Positions 1 to 11,334 of a DNA stretch of 64,000 bases are shown piece after piece. This stretch comes from Clitopilus passeckerianus. Lineage: Eukaryota; Basidiomycota; Agaricomycetes; Agaricales; Entolomataceae. The stretch lies in the NCBI GenBank assembly GCA_944990035.1, contig CALYLX010000145.1:1054001-1118000 (forward strand), read 5' to 3'. The position numbers and the translations under genes are program-made. The notes beneath the pieces were generated by a model. The model did not search any database and was not told the DNA's origin. It saw only the letters and a list, made by a program, of their open reading frames with translations. How positions within the stretch are numbered: the stretch's first letter is position 1; every line of letters starts with the position of its first letter.

Positions 1-1634
1 GGTTCTAACAACTGCGAGGTTTACAGCCTGAGGCTTGGGTTTATTTCTTCTTTGATCTAATCTAGCCTAGCGCCGTGCTGGGCGCACAGGTATACGAGAT
101 CGCTCGGCTTTTCTATGAACGAGAAAGGGAACGCTACTGCGTGTGACGCGGACTGAAGGTGCGCGCCGCGTGAATGCACACGCGTCCAGAATGGCAGGCA
201 TTCAAAGAGCCTCGAGGTTCCGCTTCGGCCCTGCGAACGCCTCGGGCTTACTTCGATGGTGCCTTTCGGTCCACGTTTGTGCTCACGCCAGGTCTTCCTT
301 TGTCTTCTCTTCCTCGTGCACGGTGTCAATCCTTTGTGGACATGATCGAAATGCCCAGATCCTCGTAAGTATTCATTAGATCAAGGCTGTCCTTACACCT
401 ATCTCACATCTATTACTAACACCCTTTGTAGGCATCCCTTTTGGTGCTGTGAAGGTCCATAAGGATTCGCTATTAATATTAATTTCGGTATTTCATTTCT
501 CTGGTGAACCTCTTCTGCGCCACGCTGAACCATTCAACCCTAGATACCTCCACCCTTCCATCCATCCTTCCCGACCTCGCCAAGTTCATGAGCCCGCCGA
601 AGCAGGACCTGTGTTCGACATAAATGACCCTGATGCACTGCGCAGCGCAACGCGCTTTACGCGTTCTGGTAGGCGAAAAGTTTTTCTTCACCTTTCATAT
701 CTCATATTTCGAACTGCCGATCCCAATTGACATCGTCTTGGTTCGCCAATCTCATAACAGATGCGCGGTCCTTTCATATCTTGTCCTGAAACGTCGGTGT
801 TAGAGCCAGCTCGGCCGAAGGTTGGTTCATTCTGGTGGCTTTTCCACGGCAAGTGAAATGTAACCCTTTCTTATCAGAATTTATGACCATTCGGGTAGAT
901 TGGCGAACTACTATTACATCCACCCACCCCACGGACGCTGCTTGGAGTGGGTCAGATTCAATCTGGTTTGTAATTTGGTACTATTCCCGACCTGGATATG
1001 AACGATTTACGACATGAAGCGGTTCATTAACCACCGGAATATCTTTGTTATCTACTCTGATGCGACCTGCGTAATTCATCTAATCTTGCCAACTGTGGCG
1101 CCTGGGTTATGGGTTTGTCGCTGCTTGAGAGCCTGTGGGGCACAGTCTCTGGATTTGTGCTTGGCCGACTACCAAGCACTCCTGCCGCCATATTCTGGTA
1201 CTTTTGGGTAGCCTAGAGGCAATCAACTGCTTGTTGGAAGCACCCACAACTTACTCTACCTACTCACTTTTGCCTGGGCCATGGTCGTGATACTTCCATT
1301 CGTATGCTTTGGTCCATGACGCGAGTTCTGCTCCACCTTTGTAAGTCCCGCCTTCATTGAACATCTGGACGTCCTTTTCAATGCTTCCTTTTTCAATGCA
1401 GGTCGGACGACGTGCACAATCGCCAGACTGACAGAAGATTTTCGTCTCCTGCTGCCAACTTTCCTTTGGGTCGAACCCGCGACTGAATAAACATATTGCA
1501 TTTGGACCAGCTCACGGTGAGACTTGGCTTGTCTTTGTCGTCGCGCCGTTACTCGATTATATTTGTACTGGTACGTTTCTCCGTCCCCGTCATTTTTTGC
1601 TGACCCTCATCCTTCCGACTGGCCTAACGATTAG
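1..1634. other. No confidently called gene; possible upstream exons
   Basis: No continuous coding model could be built here. A plausible intron (GTAAGT donor near 367, TTTGTAG acceptor near 432) and another (donor near 1361, GCAG acceptor near 1401) suggest part of the stretch is transcribed on the plus strand, perhaps as upstream exons of the coding exon that starts at 1635. The short frames between them do not join cleanly and match no family I recognise. Confidence 0.3.
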
Positions 1635-2039
1635 GCGCTCGGTCAATCCAGCGTCTACGTAGGCGATGGGCATTTTCTTATCGATGGCACTCATCTTATT
1701 TTCTGGGCCGATCGAAAATCCATTTTCCTCGGCTACGGAATACGGAAGAACAAATTCCATGGGCCGGAATTACATCTGTCCGAGTCGCAACTGGTGACTT
1801 CTGACGGTTCGCGGGATGCTCAAAGTCCTCGTATTTCTCCCAACTTCTGCCTTTTCTGGATTCCTGAGCGATTCACATTCTCCGAGGGCTTTCTGCCACC
1901 AATTACTAAAGAAAGCTATTTCGATCCTCCGTATTGGCGCCCTTCTTTTGATGTCAGCGACCGAACATATGACTTCATGGTTCTGTGTACACGATCGCAT
2001 GGTGGCTTTTATCGGATGGAAGTCATCGAGAAGGCCTGA
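1635..2039 (+). CDS. Probable terminal exon of an unrecognised protein
   Basis: Only the C-terminal part can be read. The frame is open from an intron acceptor (CGATTAG, ending at 1634) to a TGA at 2037-2039, giving about 134 residues with a natural mix of hydrophobic and aromatic residues. Recognisable stretches include HLIFWADRKSIFLGYG and a Pro/aromatic run ending FDPPYWRPSFDVSD. The preceding intron would start at the GTACGT near 1572. The composition looks like a folded, beta-rich domain, and C-terminal parts of agaricomycete F-box proteins can look like this, but no diagnostic motif allows a name. The upstream exons are not resolved, so the start and length are unknown. It could also be a decayed gene end. 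Confidence 0.4.
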   Translation, partial: ALGQSSVYVGDGHFLIDGTHLIFWADRKSIFLGYGIRKNKFHGPELHLSESQLVTSDGSRDAQSPRISPNFCLFWIPERFTFSEGFLPPITKESYFDPPYWRPSFDVSDRTYDFMVLCTRSHGGFYRMEVIEKA

Positions 2040-2889
2040 CGTTCGGCGTAGTCATCCTAGAGGAGGAAGTTCCCTTGTACGGAGTAGTTGGCTAGAAATC
2101 GTAAACATTCTTGGGTAAAAACGTCTACTGCTTATACATTTACGCCTCCGCCCGATAGATAATTAAGTGTGATCACCCGAACTAGATCATTCCTGGTATT
2201 TTCTGCTTATTTGCTGATCCATCGTGCCTGCCCTTACCTTAAGAGGACCTTGTGGTTCCAGAGATCAGCTGCTGATCCCGTTGTTGAGGCTGAAGTTTTC
2301 CGTTTGAAATCTCTTTTGAAATACGAGGAATAGACCTCATTTCTTTCCGTGTATTTGGTGTCTCTGGCTTGAGAATATACTACCGAATATACTGGCGTTT
2401 ACCTGTTATTCGAGGGAGTTTTTGTGATAGAGTTGTGATAAGATAACGGGCAATTGATCCGGTGTTGCGAGCGAAATCTCTCAACAAACCCCAACAATAA
2501 TGCTTGCGCCTTCAAGCCAAGGCCGTTTACCTCGAATCCATACAGCAGCACTTCAAGCTCATCCTGGACGATTGTCTTGTTCTTCGCTGAACAAGGGAAC
2601 GTACCAGAGTCCAGTGTGAGTCGTGATTTTTCATAATTTAAGTCGGAACCCTTCTTCTGACGCGTGTCCTACCATGAGGCAGTCAGGGTATCCCCGTGAA
2701 CTGAGTGGTCGGTCTTCTGACGGTCGTCTACCCATAGACCGTCTGCCGATTCTATCCTGCTTCAAGCAAGTCCACATTCAGCACACCATTCGGACAACGT
2801 TCCAACCTTCATCGTCCACCTCACCTTCTACGCTGTATCGCCCGTCATTATCTCCATCGTTCTCTTCGCAAGTCTCAGCTGCGCTTTAG
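2040..2889. other. Intergenic region and leader of the coiled-coil gene
   Basis: No protein-coding gene is supported. The last 130 bases before the ATG at 2890 are rich in C and T (runs of TCC, TCT and CACC), as in promoters and leaders of many basidiomycete genes. A GTGAGT donor near 2615 could mark a leader intron, but its acceptor is not certain. Confidence 0.4.
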
Positions 2890-5800
2890 ATGTCAACGGC
2901 GACATCTCCAGCTCCATCTGCACCATTTCCTTCTCGCCAACATTTACCGGCCGACGTAGAACCTGACAAGGCATGGAAGGACAACTTGTACAAGTCCATC
3001 GAGGAGACGTTGCAGTCTATGGTTGATGATGCGAAGAGGGACTACGAACAACGCCTCGCGGCGGCTTCGACCGAGGATGCACGAGGGCTGGCCGAGGAAG
3101 AGTACCATAAGGGCATGAATAACATAAGAAACCTCGCAAAGGAAAGTTTCCAGGCCGAGCTCAATCGTGAAAGACAACAACGTATGTGGGCCAATGGGCA
3201 ATCCATGTCGCCTCAGTGGGATAGGGCCACTAAGTCGGAGCAGCAGGAGATCTTGACGAGAATTACGAATACTAGTCTAGGTACAACTACGACTACGAAT
3301 CGTTCTTCTGTTGAGCCTACTGCATCTGCATCTGTCCCTACCCGTGTCGAGCACCCCACAAGCTCGTCGTTTCCGCCTCGGAATGGTCCAACCGCCATAC
3401 CTGCTGCGCCGACCCGAGTGAACGACGAGCACTCCGATGGTCATTCTCCGCGTGCCCCTGACATACGAAACTTCGAATACCCTCGCGCAGAACCTCGTCG
3501 CCCTCAACCAGACCCAAGTCCTCCTAAGAGACGCTCCACATCGAGTGAGGTGCACACCATGCCCGCTACCCCATCATCCATGACGAAATCTCCTATGCCT
3601 CCCTCGTCTCCCTTCGCCTCTGGCGCACCCTTTCGACCACAGGATCCCAGTCCAACCCTCGGCATCGCTCCCATCAACGTCGTGGCAAGGGATCTCCCTC
3701 CCGAGTTAGCCGCTCGCCGTGAGCAATACAACTCGCTCAGCCGACGAGGATCTAATGCAGCAAGCCAGGCTCGGGAGGGCTATCCTCGGCCTGCCATCCC
3801 CTCTTTCCAGTCTCCCAAGGCCGAGAAACCTTCGTCAGCTTCCGCCGATGACGATATCTCTACTGATCCAGAGGAGGAGTCGGCACCGTCACCTGCCATG
3901 GCCCGCTGGAATACTCGCCGGACGTCTTCCAGCCAAGATCGAGGTGTTGATGTACCTCCATCGCGATCGGTTGAGCGCACAGTTGCGTATTCCCCGTCCG
4001 ACCGTATCCCTGCTCGCTCGCCATCAAACCCTCAGATGTGGAAGCCACCGATGACCCCAGAGGAGGAGACAGCTCCTTCCAGGGCTGGTGCTGGACTCGC
4101 TAGGCGAGGAAGCACTGCTAGTATACGATCCACCGGCTCTGGCAGCATTCGCCCGAATATTGCTGAGCCTATTCCTGAACACGAAAGCGAATCACTTGAG
4201 CGGGAACCTGAGAGGGAGCCACGACGCAAGAGGGACTCAGAGAAGTCGAGGCCCAAGGATCTACCTCTGGACAGCTGGGCTCCCAGCGAACCTACCGCCA
4301 TCTTCGACGAACTCACTTCTTTCTCGCCCCCGAAACCTCGTAACCAAGATATCATGGGACCCCCACCAAATCCACCAGCACGCCCACCAAGTACACGCAA
4401 ACCTTCATTCCAGACCCCAAATGAAGACCGCGATCATTACACGTCCCAACGTTTGCGTACTCAGACCTCCTTTGATGATCGGCCTTTCGCCAGTCCCTTT
4501 ACGCCTGCCCCCCCAGCCTCGCGACCAAATCCACGCCCCGGCACCGATTTTTATGAAAACTCGCGTCCCCGGGATTATTATCCTTACTCTGCTCCTCCGC
4601 CTGATGGACCTTATGGTGCTGAGCCACGGAGCAACACCTGGAGAAGGGCTACGCAGCCAGAAAGCCCACCTATACGGCGACCTTCAGAAGGTAATAGGCC
4701 GGGTCTCCATCGTGAGCCTTCCTATGGCAGCAAGTATCCTCGCTCTCCTGATGGTTCGTCAATATCAGTTCAACCCATTTCATTGACACGTACTGATAAT
4801 TTATGTAGATGATCTTTACAGCTATGAAGAACGCTATCCCGAATTCCCTTCCTCCAAGTTCGACAAGTTCGAGCATCACTCCTCCCCTGCCATCCCTATC
4901 CGTCAACGTCCCCCTTCCCATGGCGAGGACACCAGTTGGAAGAACTGGGGTGGTGAGCCACCAATCCGTCCCCGAACCACCCGCCCACGCGACTTCGACG
5001 ACTACCCCAGCCGAGGAGGCTACGACCCATACGATCGGGACCGCGAGTACAGACCCCGCGATGATCATTATGGGAGAGAGGACCGTGACTATGATGATCA
5101 CCGAGGTTATGATCGACCGTACCATGGGCCGGTGAGGTACTCGTCGGAAATGGTCCATTCGAATTCGCGAGACAGCTATGGGCTTGCCAAGTCGTCGCCT
5201 TCCTCCTACCGGAACGAACATCATCATCGGTTCGGCGGGCGGGAGTACCGGCCGCAATATGGAGACGATGAGGAGGATGACTACCTCGACAATCCGTATA
5301 CACGAGACTACCCTGACTCGACGAGGTACACACGGGATTATCATCGCGTTCGGAGGAGCAATTTCGAGCGAGAAGCTGCCGAGGTCAGATCAGAGCTGTT
5401 CAAGGATATTCGCCATCAACATGGCAGGCCACGCTATCTCGACCCTCCAAGCTCAGAGGACTCTCAGCTGAGCATCTCTGACGAGGAGGAGGAAGATGAT
5501 GCTGACGACGAACGGTCAAGGTCGGCCTTCATTCGACAGAAACCTACCTCGAGAAAGAAGCCCGAACGAAGGATGAAGGAAGATCCTGCGTTGAAGGAGG
5601 CGGAGGAGAGGAAGCGGCGTGAGGAGGAGGCCCTTCGCGAAGAAGAGGCGCAGAAGAGAAGATTGGAGGAGGAGGCTCATCGCCAGGAGGAAATTGAAAG
5701 AAAGGCGAGAGAACTCGTCGAAGAGATGCGAAGGAAGGAGGAAGAGCAGAAACGTGTTGAGGATGAAGCTCGCCACAGGGAGGAGGAAGAGAAGAAGCGA

Positions 5801-7612
5801 ATAGATGACGAACAGCGAAGGAAACAAGAGCAGGAGAACAAGAAGAAGGAAAGAGAGGTCCGCAAGAGAGAGCACCATGAAGCTCAACAGCGGCGGAAGG
5901 AGGAGGAACGTCAGCGCAGAGAAGAAGAAGAACGAAAGCGCAGAGAGGAGGAGGAACGACACAGGAAGGAGGAGGAAGCCAAGAGGAAAGAGGAGGAACT
6001 TCGCAAGAAAGAGGAAGAATTCATGAGAAAAGAGGCGGAAGCCAAGAGGAAGGAGGAGCTAATCAGGAGAAAGGAGGAGGAAGCCCGAAGAAAAGAGGAG
6101 GAGTGGAGGAGGAAAGAACAGGAGACTAAGAAGAAAGAAGAGGAGACACGACGGAAGGAAGAAGAATTCAAGAGGAAAGAGCAGGAGGCTAAGAAGAAAG
6201 AACAGGAAGCAAAACGAAAAGAAAGGGAGCTCAAGAGAAAGGAGGAGGAAGCAAGGAGGAAGGAAGAGGAAGCTCGACGACGAGAGGAAGAACTTGAGGC
6301 AGAACGACGGCGAGTTGAGGAGGAGGCTAGGAAGCGAGAGGAGGAGGCCAGGAAGCGAGAGGAGGAGGCCCAGAAACGGGAAGAGGACCTTCGCAGGAGG
6401 GAGGAGGAGGTGCAACGTCTTCAGTCTGACCTCGCCAAGAGCCGCAATCTTCAACAAGAGGAATTCAGGAAACGGGAGGAGGAAATTCGCCGCCGTAAAG
6501 GCGATGCCTTTGACCCCGAAACCGGTTGGGCCCCCTCTTCCTACGGGTCAGCATCATCATTTGGTGGTCGCAGTTATAGGAAAGAGGATGAGACCCGTCT
6601 GGCTGAAGAAGCTCGGCGGAAGGAGGAGGAAGCAAAGAGGGAGAAGGAGAAAGAGGAGGAGGAGGAGGAGGAGGAGGAGGAGAGACTACGCCTTGAACGG
6701 CAGGAAGAGGATGACCGCAAAGCAGCAGAGGAGCTCCAGGAACAACTTTTGGAGGAGGCCAGGGAGGAAGAGAGACGGCTTAGGGATGCCCAGCAGAGAG
6801 AGGCGGAAAGGAAGAAGATGGATGAGATCTGGAGGCAGCGGCAGACGGAGCAGGCGAAACGCAAACAACAGGAGGAATATCGCAGGCAGGAGGAGCAGAT
6901 CCGCCAACAAGCTGAAGAACGCAAGCGCCAGCGCAGCGGTACTCAGGAGTTCGCCAATGGCTCCAGCTCCCACTATCCCACCAGCAGCAGTCCTCCTTGG
7001 TCCTCCCAGACCAGTAACGCCTGGGGATCTTCCCAGTCCTCTTTCAATTCGACATCGCGATCCTCCGCCACCTCCTATTCGCCGGGGTTTGAGCCCTTCA
7101 GTCAACGTGATGACGGAATGACTGACTGGCAGCGCCGTCAGGAAGAGATGGCTCAGAAGCAACAAGAACAGTTCCGTAAGGAACAGGAACGGATGGAATC
7201 CCTCCGCCAGGCTCGCGACGCTGGAAAGATGCCTTCCAAGAATGACATCCTTGCCATCTACGACAACCACGAACGCCTGTGGGCTACTATGGGATCCAAG
7301 TCACAACTTCGGTGGAGGGACTTCCCTTGGCCGATGTTCAAAGCCCCTGCGTCACCAGAGGAGATTACCACCCAGACCGTCAGCGCCTACATGCAATCTC
7401 CCCACTATCCCGAGACCGTCAAGATCAAGACCTACAAGGATCGCCTCCGAGAGCACATCAGGAGGTGGCATCCTGACCGTTTCGAGACACAGACGCTGCC
7501 ACGAGTGGTTGACGACCAGAAGGAGACGGTCCGTGAAGCAGCCGGATCGGTGGTTCGTGCTCTCAACGACCTCAACTCCCGAGCGAATAACGTCAACGAC
7601 GTTTTTTCCTGA
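2890..7612 (+). CDS. Large disordered / coiled-coil protein with C-terminal J-like (HPD) domain
   Basis: The model has two exons, 2890-4753 and 4809-7612, with a 55-nt GT..AG intron. The split codon becomes GAT and the frame is continuous, giving 1555 residues. Residues 25-105 are helical and acidic/basic (LYKSIEETLQSMVDDAKRDY). Residues 110-850 are Ser/Pro/Arg-rich, then Asp/Tyr-rich, and probably disordered. Residues about 880-1335 are an almost uninterrupted K/E/R heptad-like coiled coil. The C-terminal 120 residues are folded: they contain FPWPMFK, then IRRWHPDRFE with HPD at 1509-1511. HPD is the signature of J-domains, and the R-x-W/F-HPD-[KR]-F pattern followed by a conserved helix also resembles the C-terminus of NFKBIL1-like proteins. 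A role in Hsp70 recruitment is inferred, not shown. The disordered half would not be expected to be conserved. Confidence 0.85.
5590..6940 (+). repeat. K/E/R coiled-coil low-complexity tract inside the large gene
   Basis: About 450 codons repeat RKEEE/KRKEEE-type blocks (GAG, AAG and AGG codons), making purine-rich coding-strand DNA. It encodes one long charged helix. The repetition creates long spurious open frames on both strands, which were discounted. Repeats of this kind are prone to slippage; the decayed copy near 12.4-12.9 kb keeps only about a third of the tract. Confidence 0.85.
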
Positions 7613-9918
7613 TTCGACCTAGATGAGCCTTCTTCGAGTTTTGCTCTCATCTAGAACATATATCTATTGGTTTCCGTGTGTGTATGGATATAATACCCTT
7701 CAATCATCTGTATGAATATCAGTCAATTCTATTCCAAGGAACAATTATTGTAGCTTCGTAGAATGCTATCGTTTTGGGCTTCATATATATGCCTTCAGGT
7801 ACTTGCCTTGAACGCTTGCGATTGCACTACTTCGATGACTTCCGAGTCTATTGATCTCATTGAAGGTTTGGCGACAACATGCTAGTTCGAGGAAGTGAAT
7901 TACTATGAACGTCTAGGACGTGGCGAGGCAATCATTGTCTGCATAGTCTAACGTATATGAGCTACCATAGATAGGACTGGGTTGAGGGTTTGGAGTCAGG
8001 CAACCCGTACGGCATTACTGTAATCGTCCGGCGCAATATCATCTGACTATCTGACAGACGACAGATCCACGCTGAAACATGTGCGTTATCCATTCTGGGC
8101 ACTGGAAGCACATAGACTGGCTAAAGCCGGGAGCTGGGTCGTTGTTATCCTTGGTCGGCCGATTGCGTATCGATCGGTTAGGCTCGTACAAAGTCGTAAA
8201 ATGTGGGGTCGGAGCTTATGGAGAATTTGAGGAGGAGATCTGCGGGATGATAAACCCTCGCCAAGACGTTGATACACAGGCGAGTAGCAAACGGAACGTA
8301 TGCGATTGGGTGGGCATCGCGACATAGAATTTAGCATGCTTGCGTATGCATTCCGAGGCGGCACGCTAGGTGCAAGTCGTGTTCCATACTCTCCATGGGG
8401 TTTGTCTTGAGGTGGCGTATTAGTGGGTAGAGGGTATACCCGTCGACGTCCAGAGGGGGATGTCGCTGTATCTTATGACGTCGATATCTGAGGGCGAAAG
8501 AGGAGAGGAAACGATGAAGAGTACAAGTCTAGCGAGTGGGTCTACCGTTTTTTGTTCCCCTTTACCAAGTAAACTATGGACATCGTTTTGAGAAAATTGC
8601 GCTGTCAAAGACTCTCTTCGTCCCCCCTCTTAGCTAGCTGTACCCTATTGAGTCAACCGATAAAGGGCCGTGGTAAATTAAACCCTTTCACCCGAATAGC
8701 CAATTTGCAGGGGACCAATAGTTCGACTGACAAAAGTAGTCATTCGCTAACTTGGTACCCCTACTCCCGCACACGGTAGTAAAAGTCTTAATAAGTTAAT
8801 AATAACATAGTGAAGCATCATAAACCCGAAAACACCATCGAAGCGTTACCATTCTGAGACAAAATATAAAATACGGTCGGCCATTCTGACGTAGATATCG
8901 CAGCATTAGCGCTATTCAGACGCTATTTTTGGGACCTGGACCTAGGAAACTTTCAGAGGGCACAGTTTCTCAGCCTTAGTCTAGATATCACTCCATGGAG
9001 GCCGCGCGCCTTGAGGTTTTGGAGAGATGAGGACCTCCATTTGGATATATGTCAAGTTCAACATCCCCATGATTGGAAGCTGTGAGCAGAACCAAACGAG
9101 CTTGTCCCCTATCCATCGTATGTGTCTTGTGCCTCTGAGTCGTATCCAGTTAAATCAAAAAGGAGATGTCCAAGAGTCGGAAGTTCGGTTACCAGCAGGC
9201 GGTCAAATGGCAGAGAAAATGTAGGGTGGAGAGCTTGATCTTGAACTTGGAGTGTGAATTGTCGCGACTTTGGAAAGAGGTGTAGAACGAGCTGAATCCG
9301 TCGAAAACAGACGAGGAGGCAACAAGAACGTGCTGGGACCTTAACGATCTCGGATGGATAGTTGAACGCCAGACAATTGATCAAGCCCATTCAGATCCAT
9401 TATAGAACGAGCTCGAGTATATTTATCGGGCCTGCTGCCATTGGACTAAACAGTAGTGGAGACATCCATTGAACTCGAACTTGAAAAGTCTTGCAACTTG
9501 AGAAGCTGAGGGTGGGAACAAAATACTTTTCGGGTTGTTTGGTTCTATTGACTACTGCAGCCGAATGCGTGGGTCCCAAGTGGGTCCAGCGGCCATGTCA
9601 CCTCACTCAGCGGGCCTGGAAGATGCTACGCAGGAATGATACCCAAAGTGTTTAGGGCCAACAAATGTGATGTTCTCACGATGATACTGGTAATCTTCAA
9701 GCTATGTATGTTAGGAATGCTTTAACAGACTTGGATACTCACCATGTCAGAAGCCAGCATCAAAGTCGATTTTGCTCACTAATGGTACTATGGGAAGGTC
9801 CGCCTGATGTTCCCATTAGGGGGCTGTAGAGCGCTAGTCTGGGTCGTGACAGATGTGCTGTATGATCAGGGTTTCCACCGCCTGATGTACGACTCTCCCC
9901 TCTTCTTCGAGCTACGCC
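7613..9918. other. Intergenic; one decayed coding-like segment
   Basis: The first 150 bases are the AT-rich 3' flank of the coiled-coil gene. No gene is recognised in the rest. One open segment near 8932-9072 reads as a plausible protein fragment (RPRALRFWRDEDLHLDIC), and a diverged, frame-shifted copy of the same DNA lies near 14465-14560, so it is listed separately as a repeat. Confidence 0.4.
8970..9062 (+). repeat. Copy 1 of a diverged 90-bp segment
   Basis: Shared words such as TTAGTCTA, CGAGGACCTCC/TGAGGACCTCC and TATGTCAA, in the same order and with similar spacing, link this stretch to 14465-14560. Both copies lie downstream of a copy of the coiled-coil gene, which suggests they belong to the same tandem segmental duplication. 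In this copy the stretch reads as an open protein fragment; in the other it is frame-shifted. Confidence 0.55.
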
Positions 9919-11280
9919 ATGGCCCTTATTCAACGGATTGAAAACCCTACCTTCAATGTGTCGGAGTCATGGACAAGCATCAACCTTTCTCTCTCACAAA
10001 TAACTACTACCAAAGAGGTATGGACTCTAGTTCTAAAGGTGTGGAGGAGTTCACCATATAGAATACAGCTTTCCAATCTACGAAAGCCGTAAAGGCATCC
10101 GATTCAAAGTTCACTAGATCGTCCGCAGTCTGGAAGACTTCCAGAAGAGCGTCAAAGACTTTGCTGAAGAGCTTCGCTCGACACACAGAAGTCCACTAGA
10201 GTACGAAGACTTGGTCAAAGCCTTGGATGAACTATGTGCAACAACAATTCCACACGTCTTTTACTTCTTCGTTGAAGCACATTCGACCGTAAGATCCCCT
10301 AGGCAGACGGTTACAAGCTGAAATCACCTACATGCAAATCATTATAGATGAATTCTCGAGGAAGAGAGCCGAAGATCGTAACCAAATGGCCCAACACCTG
10401 ATGACCACGAATGGCCTGGAGGCGTTCCTAGGGCATCTGTGGTGTTACTTCTCTTTTCGCTTGATACGAGGTGTCTAATACCAAGGATGCGTCAAGAAAT
10501 GGCAGCTTCTCGCTTAAGAGTCCACGCTTTTCTGTAAGCCCCTACCCTACCGGCTTATCATTATTCAGTCTCCTGATCATTGATACCAGCTTTGAGTCGG
10601 TTGTTCAAGCCCACTGAGGCCGCAGGATCCTTACGCATCAAATCGATATCGATGACTTCTTTGGGGCTCGGTGGTCCTTGCCTCAGGACTTGTGTCTCGA
10701 CAAAACGGTAAGAATAACAGAGCCTATTCGCCTTTCAACCATCTGACGGGAATAGATGGTTGGAATTCCTTTTATTGTAGGTGTCCTTGAGTATATTCTG
10801 CGCTTCAAATTCCGTGGAGGGCCTGCGGAGAAACTCGTACTCTTAGAGAGGTTCAGCATTCTCAAGCAAGAAGGACTCGAAGTAATTCGTTCCGAACATT
10901 GGGAGAAAGCCATACAGGACGGCGACGGCCTCCAGCTCAGCGTTAGGCTGATCCGTCAAGAAACTGAGCAAACATTCAATACCTGTGCTCAGCGGTGTCC
11001 AAGATATGAGCGGGGCGACAAGACTGTAGTCGGATCATCCGAAAATTATATGGACTGGTAAATCAAATAATTTGATATTCTAAGGTACGCTGTACTGATG
11101 TGATATATCTCCTCAGTCTTCAGTGCAACTTGAGCTTCAACACTAAGCCGTTAGAGCTAGATGACCACATGGAAGCTGCTGGGGAAGAAGATCCTATCGG
11201 TACAGAGCAAATGTTGTGCGTAATACTCTGCTAGTGCTGACCGGTTTATCCTTACCATTCTCAATCTATTTAGGGGTGGG
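9919..11280 (+). pseudogene. Probable remnant of a multi-exon gene, unrecognised
   Basis: Several exon-like pieces follow one another: an ATG exon 9919-10017 (starts MALIQRIENPTFNVSES), a helical exon about 10129-10288 (containing KDFAEELRSTHRSPLEYED), a piece about 10347-10470 and a longer frame 10756-11058 (containing YILRFKFRGGPAEKLVLLE). Splice-like GT/AG signals separate them, for example an acceptor ending at 10128 and a donor at 10289. The phases of neighbouring pieces do not join without a frame error, so this is either a decayed gene or one whose introns I cannot place. The composition is helical and amphipathic and I do not recognise a family. The truncated coiled-coil pseudogene begins immediately downstream, so the two may have been joined by a rearrangement. 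Confidence 0.4.
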
Positions 11281-11334
11281 TCTGACTGAAGTGAACAGCC
11301 TGTGTTTCGGTTCTACTCGATCGTAGCGATCCCC

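Noticed and set aside
4670..5344. 224-codon minus-strand frame over the exon junction of the coiled-coil gene
   Set aside because: It overlaps well-supported coding sequence on the plus strand and has low-complexity Val/Ile/Arg content typical of a shadow frame.
5516..6457. Long minus-strand open frames opposite the coiled-coil tract (Leu/Phe/Ser-rich, hydrophobic-looking)
   Set aside because: They are the complement of GAG/AAG repeats; the Leu/Phe/Ser composition is a by-product and no start, splice or family evidence exists.
6294..7121. 275-codon Arg-rich plus-strand frame within the coiled coil
   Set aside because: A shifted reading of the GAG/AGG repeats; the true frame continues across the whole segment.
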